This document shows positions 29,093 to 37,480 of a stretch of 64,000 nucleotides of DNA, in pieces. Made by a program: the position numbers and the translations under genes. The notes beneath the pieces were generated by a model, which saw only the letters and a list, made by a program, of their open reading frames with translations, ran no database searches and was not told the DNA's origin. This stretch comes from a virus. The stretch lies in the IMG/VR virus record IMGVR_UViG_3300047369_000529, positions 1 to 64,000 of that record. One strand, written 5' to 3'. Position 1 is the first letter of the stretch. Each line of letters begins with the position of its first letter.

Positions 29093-30155
29093 AATCACAG
29101 AAGATTTAAAGCAAAAGGTCAGAAGTTTAGTTAAACAAGTTTGTGTAAAAGAACATTCTGATCCTAACAAGCACATGATTAAGGAAATGCCAGGTCGTTT
29201 AAACCTGGCATGCCCTTATTGTGGAGATTCACATAGTGAGACGCATAAAAAAAGAGGTAATTTATATTGGGCGACATTACAATTTCACTGTTTTAATTGC
29301 GGTCAGCACTCTGATCTTTATGGGTTTTTAAAAGATCACCATCTAAAATTTAAAGATACTCAAGATTCTATTACAATCATTGAGTATATTAAGGAACACA
29401 AGGTATCTGTGAACGAAGTTGACACCCTTCAGCACGGCGTGTTTAAAACCCTATATGATTTATCTCCTACTAGAAAAGAATTAAAGGAAGCTTTTAAGCT
29501 TGTAGAAATAGAACCAGGCGATCCTGCATTCTTTTATTTAAAGAATAGATTTCTACATAAAAAATTAAATAACTTCCTATATTCACCTAGAGATAAAAGA
29601 ATATTGGTTTTAAATCTTGCGCCTGAAGGAAAGATAATAGGATTCCAGAGCAGGTCTCTTAGAAAATCTAAGAATTCAAGGTATTTAACCTATGATATAG
29701 AAAAAATATATCAAGAAATGAATAAGGAAATTCCACTAGAAGAAGAGCAGCTTATTTCAGCTAAGAAATTATCTACTCTCTTTGGAATTATGACAGTTAA
29801 TTTTCAAATGCCTTGTACTGTGTTTGAAGGACCTTTAGATTCTCTATTTATGCCCAACTCTATTGCGTTGGCATCTGTTACTAGATCCACTGACGAATTA
29901 GATGAAATACCCACAATAAGATACATGTTTGATAATGACGAAGCAGGTAAAAATAAAATGATGCAAAAGCTTAAAAGAGGAAAACAAGTGTTTACATGGG
30001 ATAAATTTATGTCAGAAACAAAGATGGATAAATATCCTAGCAGTATTAAGGATCTTAACGATCTTGTAATTGCTGCATGGAAAACAAAAAACAAATGCCT
30101 ATCAAATATAGATAAGTATTTTAGTGATTCACGACTAGATGCTTATTATTTATGA
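29076..30155 (+). CDS. 61: DNA primase gp61-like (zinc finger plus Toprim)
   Basis: The 359-residue product synthesises RNA primers for lagging-strand replication. Cys46/Cys49 (ACPYCGDS) and Cys72/Cys75 (FHCFNCGQ) form a CHC2-like zinc ribbon. The second half is a Toprim domain: the motif VFEGPLDSLF supplies the catalytic Glu and YMFDNDEAG the Asp pair. T4 gp61 is 342 residues, so the length is normal. It overlaps gp32 by 17 nt and the next small gene by 4 nt (ATGA). The partner helicase gp41 is encoded at 60292. Confidence 0.85.
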   Translation: MKSESKITEDLKQKVRSLVKQVCVKEHSDPNKHMIKEMPGRLNLACPYCGDSHSETHKKRGNLYWATLQFHCFNCGQHSDLYGFLKDHHLKFKDTQDSITIIEYIKEHKVSVNEVDTLQHGVFKTLYDLSPTRKELKEAFKLVEIEPGDPAFFYLKNRFLHKKLNNFLYSPRDKRILVLNLAPEGKIIGFQSRSLRKSKNSRYLTYDIEKIYQEMNKEIPLEEEQLISAKKLSTLFGIMTVNFQMPCTVFEGPLDSLFMPNSIALASVTRSTDELDEIPTIRYMFDNDEAGKNKMMQKLKRGKQVFTWDKFMSETKMDKYPSSIKDLNDLVIAAWKTKNKCLSNIDKYFSDSRLDAYYL

Positions 30156-30358
30156 TAGACTATATTAATATGGTAAACGACGAACTTGACAAATTCGAAG
30201 AAGATGGTAAAAGACATAAAAATCTTAAAATGATTTTAGGGTTTGATTCTACCGACGTTAACCATAAAGAAAAAGAAATTAAAATCACTCCTAAATTTAA
30301 AAAGAAATTTAAAAGTGAAGTATATGTGAAAAGAAATTCTAATAATTCATTATTTTAA
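30152..30358 (+). CDS. Small basic protein with sliding-clamp-type C-terminal tail
   Basis: The 68-residue product is charged and Lys-rich (HKEKEIKITPKFKKKFKSEV) and ends SNNSLF. The same final Ser-Leu-Phe ends the polymerase C-terminal fragment (STSLF) and the alpha-glucosyltransferase (TNSLF); T4 clamp-binding proteins end in similar hydrophobic tails. It could therefore be a clamp-binding factor such as a reduced gp33-like late-transcription coactivator, though T4 gp33 is larger (112 residues). The start overlaps the primase stop (ATGA). The function is inference. Confidence 0.55.
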   Translation: MIDYINMVNDELDKFEEDGKRHKNLKMILGFDSTDVNHKEKEIKITPKFKKKFKSEVYVKRNSNNSLF

Positions 30359-30369
30359 TATAATACAAT

Positions 30370-30804
30370 ATGACAGAACAATCTAATAAATCTAAGATTG
30401 TCCAACTCGACGAATATCTAGCAAACCAAAGATCAGAATGGACTTCTAAAATTAAGGAATTAACCGAAAATTTAAAAGAAGGAATTAACCTGGAAGAAGT
30501 TAGCTCATATACATTGAGTTATAGGCAGATTTTAGTTGAAAACCTTGCAACTATAGGAGGTAAAATAAGAACACAAAAAGGAACTGTCGATAAGATGTAT
30601 AAACAAAAATGGATTGAATATTATAAGTTTGATTATAAGATTACGGATAAACAAAGAGAAAGGTTTATTGAAGCGGATCTTTCAGACGACAAGCAAATTT
30701 TGGATTTACTTGAAAGCCAAAAGGCCTTCATCGAAGGTTCAGTAAAAACTCTTGATAATATGGGCTTTGCAATAAAGAATCGCCTTGATATTTCAAGATT
30801 GTAA
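30370..30804 (+). CDS. uvsY: Recombination mediator UvsY-like
   Basis: The 144-residue product matches T4 UvsY (137 residues), which loads UvsX recombinase on gp32-covered ssDNA. The C-terminal region (DKQILDLLESQKAFIEGSVK, then LDNMGFAIKNRLDISR) parallels the T4 end, where a helix is followed by a Gly-Phe-Ala-Ile-Lys motif. The central KGTVDKMYKQKWIEYYKFDYK is consistent with the helical core. It lies beside uvsW, as in T4-like phages where uvsY and uvsW neighbour each other. The leader is A/T-rich (TATAATACAAT) with no ribosome-binding site. Confidence 0.75.
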   Translation: MTEQSNKSKIVQLDEYLANQRSEWTSKIKELTENLKEGINLEEVSSYTLSYRQILVENLATIGGKIRTQKGTVDKMYKQKWIEYYKFDYKITDKQRERFIEADLSDDKQILDLLESQKAFIEGSVKTLDNMGFAIKNRLDISRL

Positions 30805-30822
30805 AAAAAGGTTAAATGAAAA

Positions 30823-32331
30823 TTGATTTTAACTCTAACGGAAGACAATCAGTTTCTTAGAATAGACGAAGCTGAGGAATTAGAATTAGAGCAGATTAAA
30901 ATATCTTTAACTAAAAGAATTGATAGTTGGAGATTTAATCCTCTAGTTAAAAAAGGAATATGGGACGGATATGTTTCATATATTAAAGACGATAAGTGGA
31001 TTCCTGCTGGTCTTTGGAGATATGTTATGCTCATATGTAAGGAGTATAAGTTTGACCTAAAACTCAATGGAATTCAAAGACTTTTTGATAGAAACATAAA
31101 TGCAGAATCCTTTGAAGAATGGGCTTTAGAATTTTTTAAGGGTAGTAAATTTACGCCAAGAGACTATCAGGTAGAAACATCATTTAACATTCTTAAATTT
31201 AGAAGGTGCTTAGCTGAATTAGCGACTTCAGCCGGAAAAACACTTATTAGTTTTTTAACAGTCGCATACATGTTAGAAAAAGAAAAAGCAGAAAAGATAT
31301 TATTTATAGTTCCTAATGTTTCTTTAGTCGTACAGGCTCACGAAGATTTTCATGAATACAATAATAAGAATAGAATAAAACTAAAAATACAACAGATATA
31401 CGCAGGTCAAAAAATAAAGTCAGATCGAAATGTAGTAATAGGTACATATCAATCTCTAGTTAAAAAATCCAAAGAATACTTTCAACAATTCGATGCAGTT
31501 ATTGTAGATGAAACACACAAAGCAAAGTCCAATTCTATTAAGACGATATTACAAAAATGTACTAACGCAAAATATAAGTATGGTTTATCAGGTACAATTC
31601 CTAAAGATGGATCTTTGGACAAGTTAACGTTAATGAGTCAGACAGGTCCAGTAATCAGCGAAGTAAAAGCAAACTTTTTACAAAGAGAAGGACATATTGC
31701 AAAATGCAAAGTAAAGGTTATTGAAATGGATTATGCTCCTGAAGCAAGCAAAAAGGCATTCGAAGAATTAGCATTTAACAAGTATGATAGAAAAGATGTT
31801 TTTCAATTAGAACAAAACTATATAATTAATTCTTTTGGTAGATTAAACTTTATATGTAGCGTTATAGGAAGAGTTCCTAAGAATTCATTGGTGTTATTTC
31901 ATAGAATTGAACACGGTAAAAAAATATACGAACATCTAAGGCAAAACACTGACAAAAGAGTCTATTATGTAGACGGTGGAACAGATAAAGATATTAGAGA
32001 AGAATATAAAAAGAAAATGGAAGCAGGTGACGAGGTAGTTATCGTCGCGAGTTATGGTACTTTCTCAACGGGTATATCAATTAAGAAAATACATAACATT
32101 TTCTTTACAGAATCTTTTAAGTCCGAGGTAATCATCAGACAGTCTATAGGTAGAGGTCTAAGACAGCATGAATCAAAAGAGGCAGTATTAATAGTTGATT
32201 TTGTAGATGACATTAGAACTGACGAATGGGACAATTATCTATATAAACATAGCAAGGCTAGACAGAAAATATATAAACAAGAGAAATTTGAGTATAGTAT
32301 TAAGAAAGTCAAATTTGAAGGAGATATATAG
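30823..32331 (+). CDS. uvsW: UvsW-type superfamily 2 DNA/RNA helicase
   Basis: The 502-residue product unwinds branched DNA and R-loops and helps switch T4 from origin- to recombination-dependent replication. The N-terminal domain includes SWRFNPLVKKGIWDGYVS, matching T4 UvsW. Helicase motifs follow in order: ATSAGKT (134-140, Walker A), DETH (229-232), SGT (motif III) and QSIGRGLRQ (motif VI). T4 UvsW has 503 residues, so it is full length. The start is TTG: an upstream ATG at 30816 is in another frame and soon meets a stop, and an in-frame TGA lies just before the TTG. Confidence 0.88.
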   Translation: MILTLTEDNQFLRIDEAEELELEQIKISLTKRIDSWRFNPLVKKGIWDGYVSYIKDDKWIPAGLWRYVMLICKEYKFDLKLNGIQRLFDRNINAESFEEWALEFFKGSKFTPRDYQVETSFNILKFRRCLAELATSAGKTLISFLTVAYMLEKEKAEKILFIVPNVSLVVQAHEDFHEYNNKNRIKLKIQQIYAGQKIKSDRNVVIGTYQSLVKKSKEYFQQFDAVIVDETHKAKSNSIKTILQKCTNAKYKYGLSGTIPKDGSLDKLTLMSQTGPVISEVKANFLQREGHIAKCKVKVIEMDYAPEASKKAFEELAFNKYDRKDVFQLEQNYIINSFGRLNFICSVIGRVPKNSLVLFHRIEHGKKIYEHLRQNTDKRVYYVDGGTDKDIREEYKKKMEAGDEVVIVASYGTFSTGISIKKIHNIFFTESFKSEVIIRQSIGRGLRQHESKEAVLIVDFVDDIRTDEWDNYLYKHSKARQKIYKQEKFEYSIKKVKFEGDI

Positions 32332-32363
32332 AATAACGAAACAAAATTAAATTTTATAATAAA

Positions 32364-33941
32364 ATGGCAGAAATCAATAAAATTTCTTCTTTTAAGTCTT
32401 TTACTGAGATCAGAAAACAAGAGAACGCTAATAAACTTAGAGAAGAAAATAATTTAAAAAGACAAGAGGCTGTTGGTAAAATAGCCACTATATTAGATGA
32501 ACTAGGACTAACTTCTTTTGAAGGTTTAGAAGAAGATCAAAAAGAAACAATCATCTCAAAAATATTTGGAGACGTTTCTGAAGAAGAACTTGCAGAAATT
32601 GAGGTTGAAGTTGAAAAAGAAGTTGAAGAAACGGAAGAGTCGGAAGAGCAAGTTTCAGAAGCCTTAGATATTAGATATAAGAGAGATGCTAAAAAGGTAG
32701 TAACTCAATTTAAAAAGATTTTTGCAGAGTTAGGAAGTCTAACAGCAGATAAAGTAACTTATTTAGGAGCTATTAAATATTTATATAATGAAGCTCTAAC
32801 TGATGCTAACTTTCATTCAGCGAGATCAGCTACTGAAAAAATTATTAAAGGTAGATTAAACAGTATTTCAGTTTCTCCTGAATCTTTAGGAAAACATGCA
32901 ATTATCGTTGGTGCAAAAAACATTATGAAAATTCTAGATGAATATTATTCTAGAATTTCAAATGCAGCGGGATGGTCAGGTCCTGGAATTGCTGAAGGAA
33001 CAGCAATGTATTTAGAATCTATTGGTGAAGGTTCAACCGCTGAAAAATTATTAGTAGGTTTTAATGCAGCTAATGAGAGCGTTGAATACCAATTATCAGA
33101 AGAAGAAATATCATTAAAGGAGTCTAACCTTATTTTTGAAGCAACCGTTACAATGGACGCTATGAATCCTAAAGATAAAGATTTCTTAAAATTCTTAAAG
33201 AAGAATAGCGTTAAAATTATCGATATGGTAAAATCAGGACCAACTGGTCACCCTGAAATTACTATGCAGGGTAAAAGAGAGGATTTAGAAGCGGTATTAG
33301 CAGATGGAGAATTAGGATGGGATGATGCAGGTTTAGCAGACTATATTGAAGAGTCAGCTACAATCGTTCTTAATGAAGGAACTAGAGGCCAATTTGGTAA
33401 AATAGACAGAAAGGGAAATATTACTTCAGTTTATACTCACTACGATTCTTACCCAGAAAATATGTTACCTATTATTAAATCAACATTTAAAAGCGGTAAG
33501 AATGTAGATTTCGTTCTTAAGAATGGAGACAATTCAGGTCTAGATAAAGACATTAAGAAAATTAATTTCTACGGCGGAGATTCTAATTTAATGACAGGTA
33601 ATATTAAGAGCATTAATGATTATATTAAAAACGCAAATTACGAAGCTGGTGCAGAATTCGTTTATTTATGGGATGAAAAATCTAAAAAATGGATGATGGC
33701 AGACATTTATGCAGAAACTGGATTAGTTCCAGCATTTGAATCTGTAGTTAACGAATCAGAAGCTGAAAATATCTTACAAGATCTTTTAGACGAAAGAGGA
33801 GGAGACATGGGAGAATTACATGGCATGGAAATGGAAGATGCTTTAGATACAGTTGAATCTTATGGACATAAAGGTTCTAAAGCAAAAAAGATTGCACAAG
33901 AATTAGTTTCACTATGTAACGAATCCGTGGCTACTAACTAA
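32364..33941 (+). CDS. Modular internal virion polyprotein (candidate)
   Basis: The 525-residue product begins with a helix containing SSFKSFTEIRKQEN, similar to capsid-targeting tags. It is very acidic around residues 60-98. It contains several prohead-protease-like sites: VSE99-A, IFE259-A, LNE338-G and VNE464-S. These divide it into modules of about 75-160 residues. The module at about residues 272-332 (LKKNSVK then GKREDLEAVLAD) is homologous to one in the protein at 41213 (LKKNKVK then GKRKDIEKVLAD). No enzyme signature is seen. It follows uvsW by 32 nt, with TATAATAAA just before the ATG. Packaging and cleavage are inferred from T4 internal proteins. Confidence 0.6.
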   Translation: MAEINKISSFKSFTEIRKQENANKLREENNLKRQEAVGKIATILDELGLTSFEGLEEDQKETIISKIFGDVSEEELAEIEVEVEKEVEETEESEEQVSEALDIRYKRDAKKVVTQFKKIFAELGSLTADKVTYLGAIKYLYNEALTDANFHSARSATEKIIKGRLNSISVSPESLGKHAIIVGAKNIMKILDEYYSRISNAAGWSGPGIAEGTAMYLESIGEGSTAEKLLVGFNAANESVEYQLSEEEISLKESNLIFEATVTMDAMNPKDKDFLKFLKKNSVKIIDMVKSGPTGHPEITMQGKREDLEAVLADGELGWDDAGLADYIEESATIVLNEGTRGQFGKIDRKGNITSVYTHYDSYPENMLPIIKSTFKSGKNVDFVLKNGDNSGLDKDIKKINFYGGDSNLMTGNIKSINDYIKNANYEAGAEFVYLWDEKSKKWMMADIYAETGLVPAFESVVNESEAENILQDLLDERGGDMGELHGMEMEDALDTVESYGHKGSKAKKIAQELVSLCNESVATN

Positions 33942-33953
33942 ACATACAATAAC

Positions 33954-34157
33954 ATGAAAAAATTAATTGAATTTATTAAAAAGGCATTTAATGCAGTTAA
34001 GACCTGGGTTGTTGCAAACGGAGTTGAAGGTGTTTTAGGCCTTATCGCTGGACTTGCCCTATGGGCGTTTGGCTATAAAATCTATGCTGGATTTGCATTT
34101 GGCGTATTTGCAACTCGTAACTGGGACCTATTTAAATCCTGGGTAAAAGGATTATAA
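33954..34157 (+). CDS. Small two-segment membrane protein
   Basis: The 67-residue product begins with an amphipathic basic helix (MKKLIEFIKKAFNAVKTW) and then has two hydrophobic segments, GVLGLIAGLALWAFG and IYAGFAFGVFA, joined by a short turn. It ends with an aromatic/basic tail, FKSWVKGL. This could be a holin-like pore, or an injected or structural membrane protein, given its place between internal virion proteins. No protease-like site is present. Size and topology fit class II holins, but no lysin is adjacent. Confidence 0.55.
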   Translation: MKKLIEFIKKAFNAVKTWVVANGVEGVLGLIAGLALWAFGYKIYAGFAFGVFATRNWDLFKSWVKGL

Positions 34158-34162
34158 ATTAA

Positions 34163-34195
34163 AAAAAAAATTGGCTTATAATTTTTCTAGGTCGA
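34163..34195 (+). terminator. Weak possible terminator or hairpin
   Basis: An A-rich arm, AAAAATT (34166-34172), can pair with AATTTTT (34180-34186) around GGCTTAT, giving an A/U-only stem. It is followed by a second T-run near 34196. The stem is weak, so termination would be partial at most. It separates the small membrane-protein gene from the ligase-like gene. Confidence 0.3.
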
Positions 34196-34221
34196 TTTTT
34201 TTAATTATATTAGTAATATAA

Positions 34222-35595
34222 ATGAAACTAGATAACAACTTCGTAGACTTTATTCAGCATCATGCAGATATGCAAGGTATGACTAGAGAAGAATATGTTG
34301 CTCATTTCTTATCAGAAAGATACGATAATAAAATTTTAACATTTGACGAATTTATCGTTGAGAAGTTTTCTAATCTACAAGAAGCTTTAATCTTAGAAGG
34401 CGGTGCTGCAGGGCATATGTCACATCCATTTGATGAGAAAGATTTAACGTTTGCAGATTTTAAAACAATAGTAAAATCAGGTCTTCAAGGAGAATTAAAC
34501 TTTGAAGAAGTTGCAACAGAAAAAACAGACGGCCAAAATTTATTTGCCACCGTAAGAAACGGAGTTACTCTATTTTCTAGAAATAAAGGCCAATTAATTA
34601 GCCCAGTCGATTTAGACGGGATTATAAAAATGTTTGAAGAGCATGAAGTTCCTTTAGTAAGAGAAACATATGTGTTTGCTGCTAAAGACCTAAATGAAGC
34701 TCTTCCAAAGATGAAGGATCAGTCTATATTTAATGAAGGTAAGAACTTTATTAATATGGAATTAATTTACTCTAAGAATCCTAATGTTATTTATTATGAA
34801 AGAGATGTTTTACAATTCCACGATATTAAGGAAACTGATGGAAATGGAAATATTATTGGAGAGCAAAAAATAGCAGGAGAGCTTGTTTCCGCATTAAAAG
34901 AAGTTGATGCTGATGTTCAAAAAACATTTACAATAATTCCCCCTCAAATATTAAAATTAGGAAAAGATATTGATTTTGAAAAAAATCATGCTAAATTTAT
35001 AAAACAAATTGAAGCACTAAGAGATCGTTATAATCTAACAGATAGTGACGAGGTTTCTAGGTATCATGAAATGTGGTGGAGAGAAACTATCGATGAAAAT
35101 TTCCCTAATCTACAACAAGACTATAAAGAAGGTTTATTATTAAGATGGGCCTATGGAGATAAGAAAACTCTTAACATGAGAAGTCTTGCAAAGGAAATAG
35201 GAAAAGATGAAGCAGCGGCGGTTAAGAAATTCGACAAAGAAGATGTTAAAAAGAAATATAAAGAAAACATTAGACCTTTCGAAGATTTATTTTTAGAATT
35301 AGGGTCTATAATTCTTAAAAATGCGTCCAATTTTGTAGCAGCTAATCCTGACAAAGAAATGCAAAGATTGCATAATCAGATTAGAACAGAGGCTGATAAA
35401 ATTAAGAAAGGCGGAAGCGTTGCTCAGATCGAAAAGGTAATGAAAGAATTAGAGAGATTAGATAGAATTGGTGGAGTAGAATCTATTATACCAACCGAAG
35501 GGATAGTTTTCGTATATAAAGGAAAAACTATGAAATTAACGGGTACATTTGCCGCTATTAATCAATTAATGGGCGTTATAAAGTACGGAAGATAA
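34222..35595 (+). CDS. Polynucleotide-ligase-like nucleotidyltransferase with capsid-targeting-like leader
   Basis: The 457-residue product has a leader (residues 1-59) with ILTFDEFIVE and three protease-like sites: IVE47, LQE54-A and ILE59-G. A covalent nucleotidyltransferase domain follows. Lys101 lies in EKTDGQNLF (motif I, Lys-x-Asp-Gly), a Ser-Arg-Asn-Lys-Gly motif resembles motif Ia, FINMELIYSK suits motif III, EGIVF at residue 426 suits motif IV, and KTMKLTG suits motif V. A helical insertion of some 200 residues separates motifs III and IV. The family includes ATP-dependent DNA and RNA ligases and capping enzymes; I cannot tell DNA from RNA substrate. Packaging in the head is inferred. 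Confidence 0.65.
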   Translation: MKLDNNFVDFIQHHADMQGMTREEYVAHFLSERYDNKILTFDEFIVEKFSNLQEALILEGGAAGHMSHPFDEKDLTFADFKTIVKSGLQGELNFEEVATEKTDGQNLFATVRNGVTLFSRNKGQLISPVDLDGIIKMFEEHEVPLVRETYVFAAKDLNEALPKMKDQSIFNEGKNFINMELIYSKNPNVIYYERDVLQFHDIKETDGNGNIIGEQKIAGELVSALKEVDADVQKTFTIIPPQILKLGKDIDFEKNHAKFIKQIEALRDRYNLTDSDEVSRYHEMWWRETIDENFPNLQQDYKEGLLLRWAYGDKKTLNMRSLAKEIGKDEAAAVKKFDKEDVKKKYKENIRPFEDLFLELGSIILKNASNFVAANPDKEMQRLHNQIRTEADKIKKGGSVAQIEKVMKELERLDRIGGVESIIPTEGIVFVYKGKTMKLTGTFAAINQLMGVIKYGR

Positions 35596-35605
35596 ATAAT
35601 AAGAT

Positions 35606-37480
35606 ATGGCACTTAAAAAAATAAGACAAGTATTTCAAGAAACTAACATTAATGCATTTCAGGATCTTCTGAAAAATAGAATTTTAGTTACTGAAAAAAT
35701 ACAAGGTTCATCTTTTCACGTAAGAAGAAACGTAGAAAGGTTTGAATATTTTAAATCTGGAGATATTCGTATGAATATGATAGATAGAACTATCGTAGGA
35801 CTATACGAAACAGGGGTTAAACATATTCAAAGTTTAGATCCTTCAATTAAAGAAGAAATGCCAACGGATTGGAAATTTGGATTTGAATATCTTCCTGAAT
35901 TAGAAATATCACAATACAAATATACTAAACTTCCTAAGAATAATTTAATATTAACACATATACAAACGTTATCTGAGTCAGGTAAAGTTAAAAAAACTAT
36001 TTATGACCCTTCTGTTTTAAACAAATGGGCAAAAAAATTAGAAGTTCAAGGACCTAGCATAGTATTTGATGGAACTTTAAATCAAAATCAAAAAACAGAA
36101 TTAATAAATCTTTTATCTATGTCAGATAAAGAATTTGTAGAGTCGTTTGACTATGATAGATCTACGGATTTTAAAACTTCATTTACACAGAAAATAATAA
36201 AGATTTTTAATCCAAATCAAACTTCACCAATATTGAATGAAGATTTTGAGGTTGAGATTGATGGTCTAATAATTTCATTTATAGACGGAAAGAAAGTAAA
36301 ATCTTTTAAATTAGAAGACTTTACTAGAAACAACGAGAGCAACTCTAAGGAATCTAGTCACATGTATCAGATTACTATAGCTGATCTAATCGAATATCTT
36401 TCTTCATTTGACATGAACTCTGTTCAACTAAACGAAGAAACAGCAGATCTTAGGTACATTGAATTAATGTCCGTTATATTTAATAAATATGTAAATGAAA
36501 ATTCTACTAAATTTATAGGAGTTAACTTTGAATCAGCCGACTTTGCAAGCCATAGCGTATTTAAACTAAATAGTAAATACATTAAAAACGAAACCACACT
36601 TTCTTTAGTGGAAAACGAAATACTTTCAGAATTATTTAAAATAACGCTCGGATCTTTTAGAAAAAAGAGAAATAAAGAAAGCGATATTCTAAATAAAGAA
36701 ATGATAGAGCATTTAAATAATATAGTAGAAGAAATAGATAAAAAGATATTCGTTGAAAACACCGACGAAAATTCAATATATGACTTTAACAATTTTATAT
36801 TACATAACAAAGTAAAGACTAGTGTTAATTTAAATGAAGCGCTTAAGGTAGATCATCCTGAACAAGGAGGAGAATTAGTAAATATGTTTGTTGGTAGATT
36901 CCAACCATTTACACTTGGACATGCTAAAGTATTAGAAACTATACACAAAGAAAATGGATATCCTGTTGTAGTATTATTAGTCAAAGCAAAGAATAAGAAA
37001 AAAGAAGACGCTTTTAAAAGACCTTATGATGAAAAAACGCAACTTAAGATGTTTAAGGCGGTTCAAAAACAATATCCATTCCTAAAAGAAATTTTTGTAA
37101 TTCCAACAGGAGGTATTGATACTATGTTCAATGCAATGAGACCTAAATATGAACCTGTATTATGGGGAACAGGAAGTGATAGAATGAAAACTTACGGATT
37201 CCAAGTAAATAAAGATTCTTATAGAGAAGATCTTGGAGTTAGAAGCGACTTTAGATTATTTGAAATTCCAAGAACAGATGATAATATTTCAGCGACTCAG
37301 GTTAGAAACGCAATGCTAGACGGAGATGAAGGATTATTTAAGTCAACAACACCCAAAGCATTACATAAAATGTATGGCGAACTTAAGAAAAAATTAGAAG
37401 ATTCAGTAGGTACTTCAGAATCAAATGAAGTTGCTGAATCATTATTAACATTTAAACAATTTTTAGAAAACAATGGATAG
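35606..37480 (+). CDS. Fusion of RNA-ligase-like domain and NMN-adenylyltransferase-like domain
   Basis: The 624-residue product has two enzyme-like parts. At the N-terminus Lys31 in VTEKIQGSSFHV resembles the Rnl2-type motif I, DWKFGFEYLPEL suits motif III, and Glu217 (EIDGLIISF) with KKVKSFKLED suits motifs IV-V. After a middle helical part, residues 430-439 (GRFQPFTLGH) and 561-567 (ISATQVR) are the signature motifs of NMN/nicotinate adenylyltransferases of the HxGH superfamily. Sites LNE277-E and LNE411-A separate the parts, so they may be released individually. It ends ESLLTFKQFLENNG, resembling a targeting tag at the C-terminus. Joint action in RNA repair or NAD synthesis is speculation. 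Confidence 0.7.
   Translation: MALKKIRQVFQETNINAFQDLLKNRILVTEKIQGSSFHVRRNVERFEYFKSGDIRMNMIDRTIVGLYETGVKHIQSLDPSIKEEMPTDWKFGFEYLPELEISQYKYTKLPKNNLILTHIQTLSESGKVKKTIYDPSVLNKWAKKLEVQGPSIVFDGTLNQNQKTELINLLSMSDKEFVESFDYDRSTDFKTSFTQKIIKIFNPNQTSPILNEDFEVEIDGLIISFIDGKKVKSFKLEDFTRNNESNSKESSHMYQITIADLIEYLSSFDMNSVQLNEETADLRYIELMSVIFNKYVNENSTKFIGVNFESADFASHSVFKLNSKYIKNETTLSLVENEILSELFKITLGSFRKKRNKESDILNKEMIEHLNNIVEEIDKKIFVENTDENSIYDFNNFILHNKVKTSVNLNEALKVDHPEQGGELVNMFVGRFQPFTLGHAKVLETIHKENGYPVVVLLVKAKNKKKEDAFKRPYDEKTQLKMFKAVQKQYPFLKEIFVIPTGGIDTMFNAMRPKYEPVLWGTGSDRMKTYGFQVNKDSYREDLGVRSDFRLFEIPRTDDNISATQVRNAMLDGDEGLFKSTTPKALHKMYGELKKKLEDSVGTSESNEVAESLLTFKQFLENNG

Noticed and set aside
32339-32362. Seventh copy of the AAACAA/TATAATAA motif before the 32364 gene
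   Set aside because: Both halves are present but the spacing is 10 nt in place of 15, so it was not counted; A/T-rich leaders can make this by chance.
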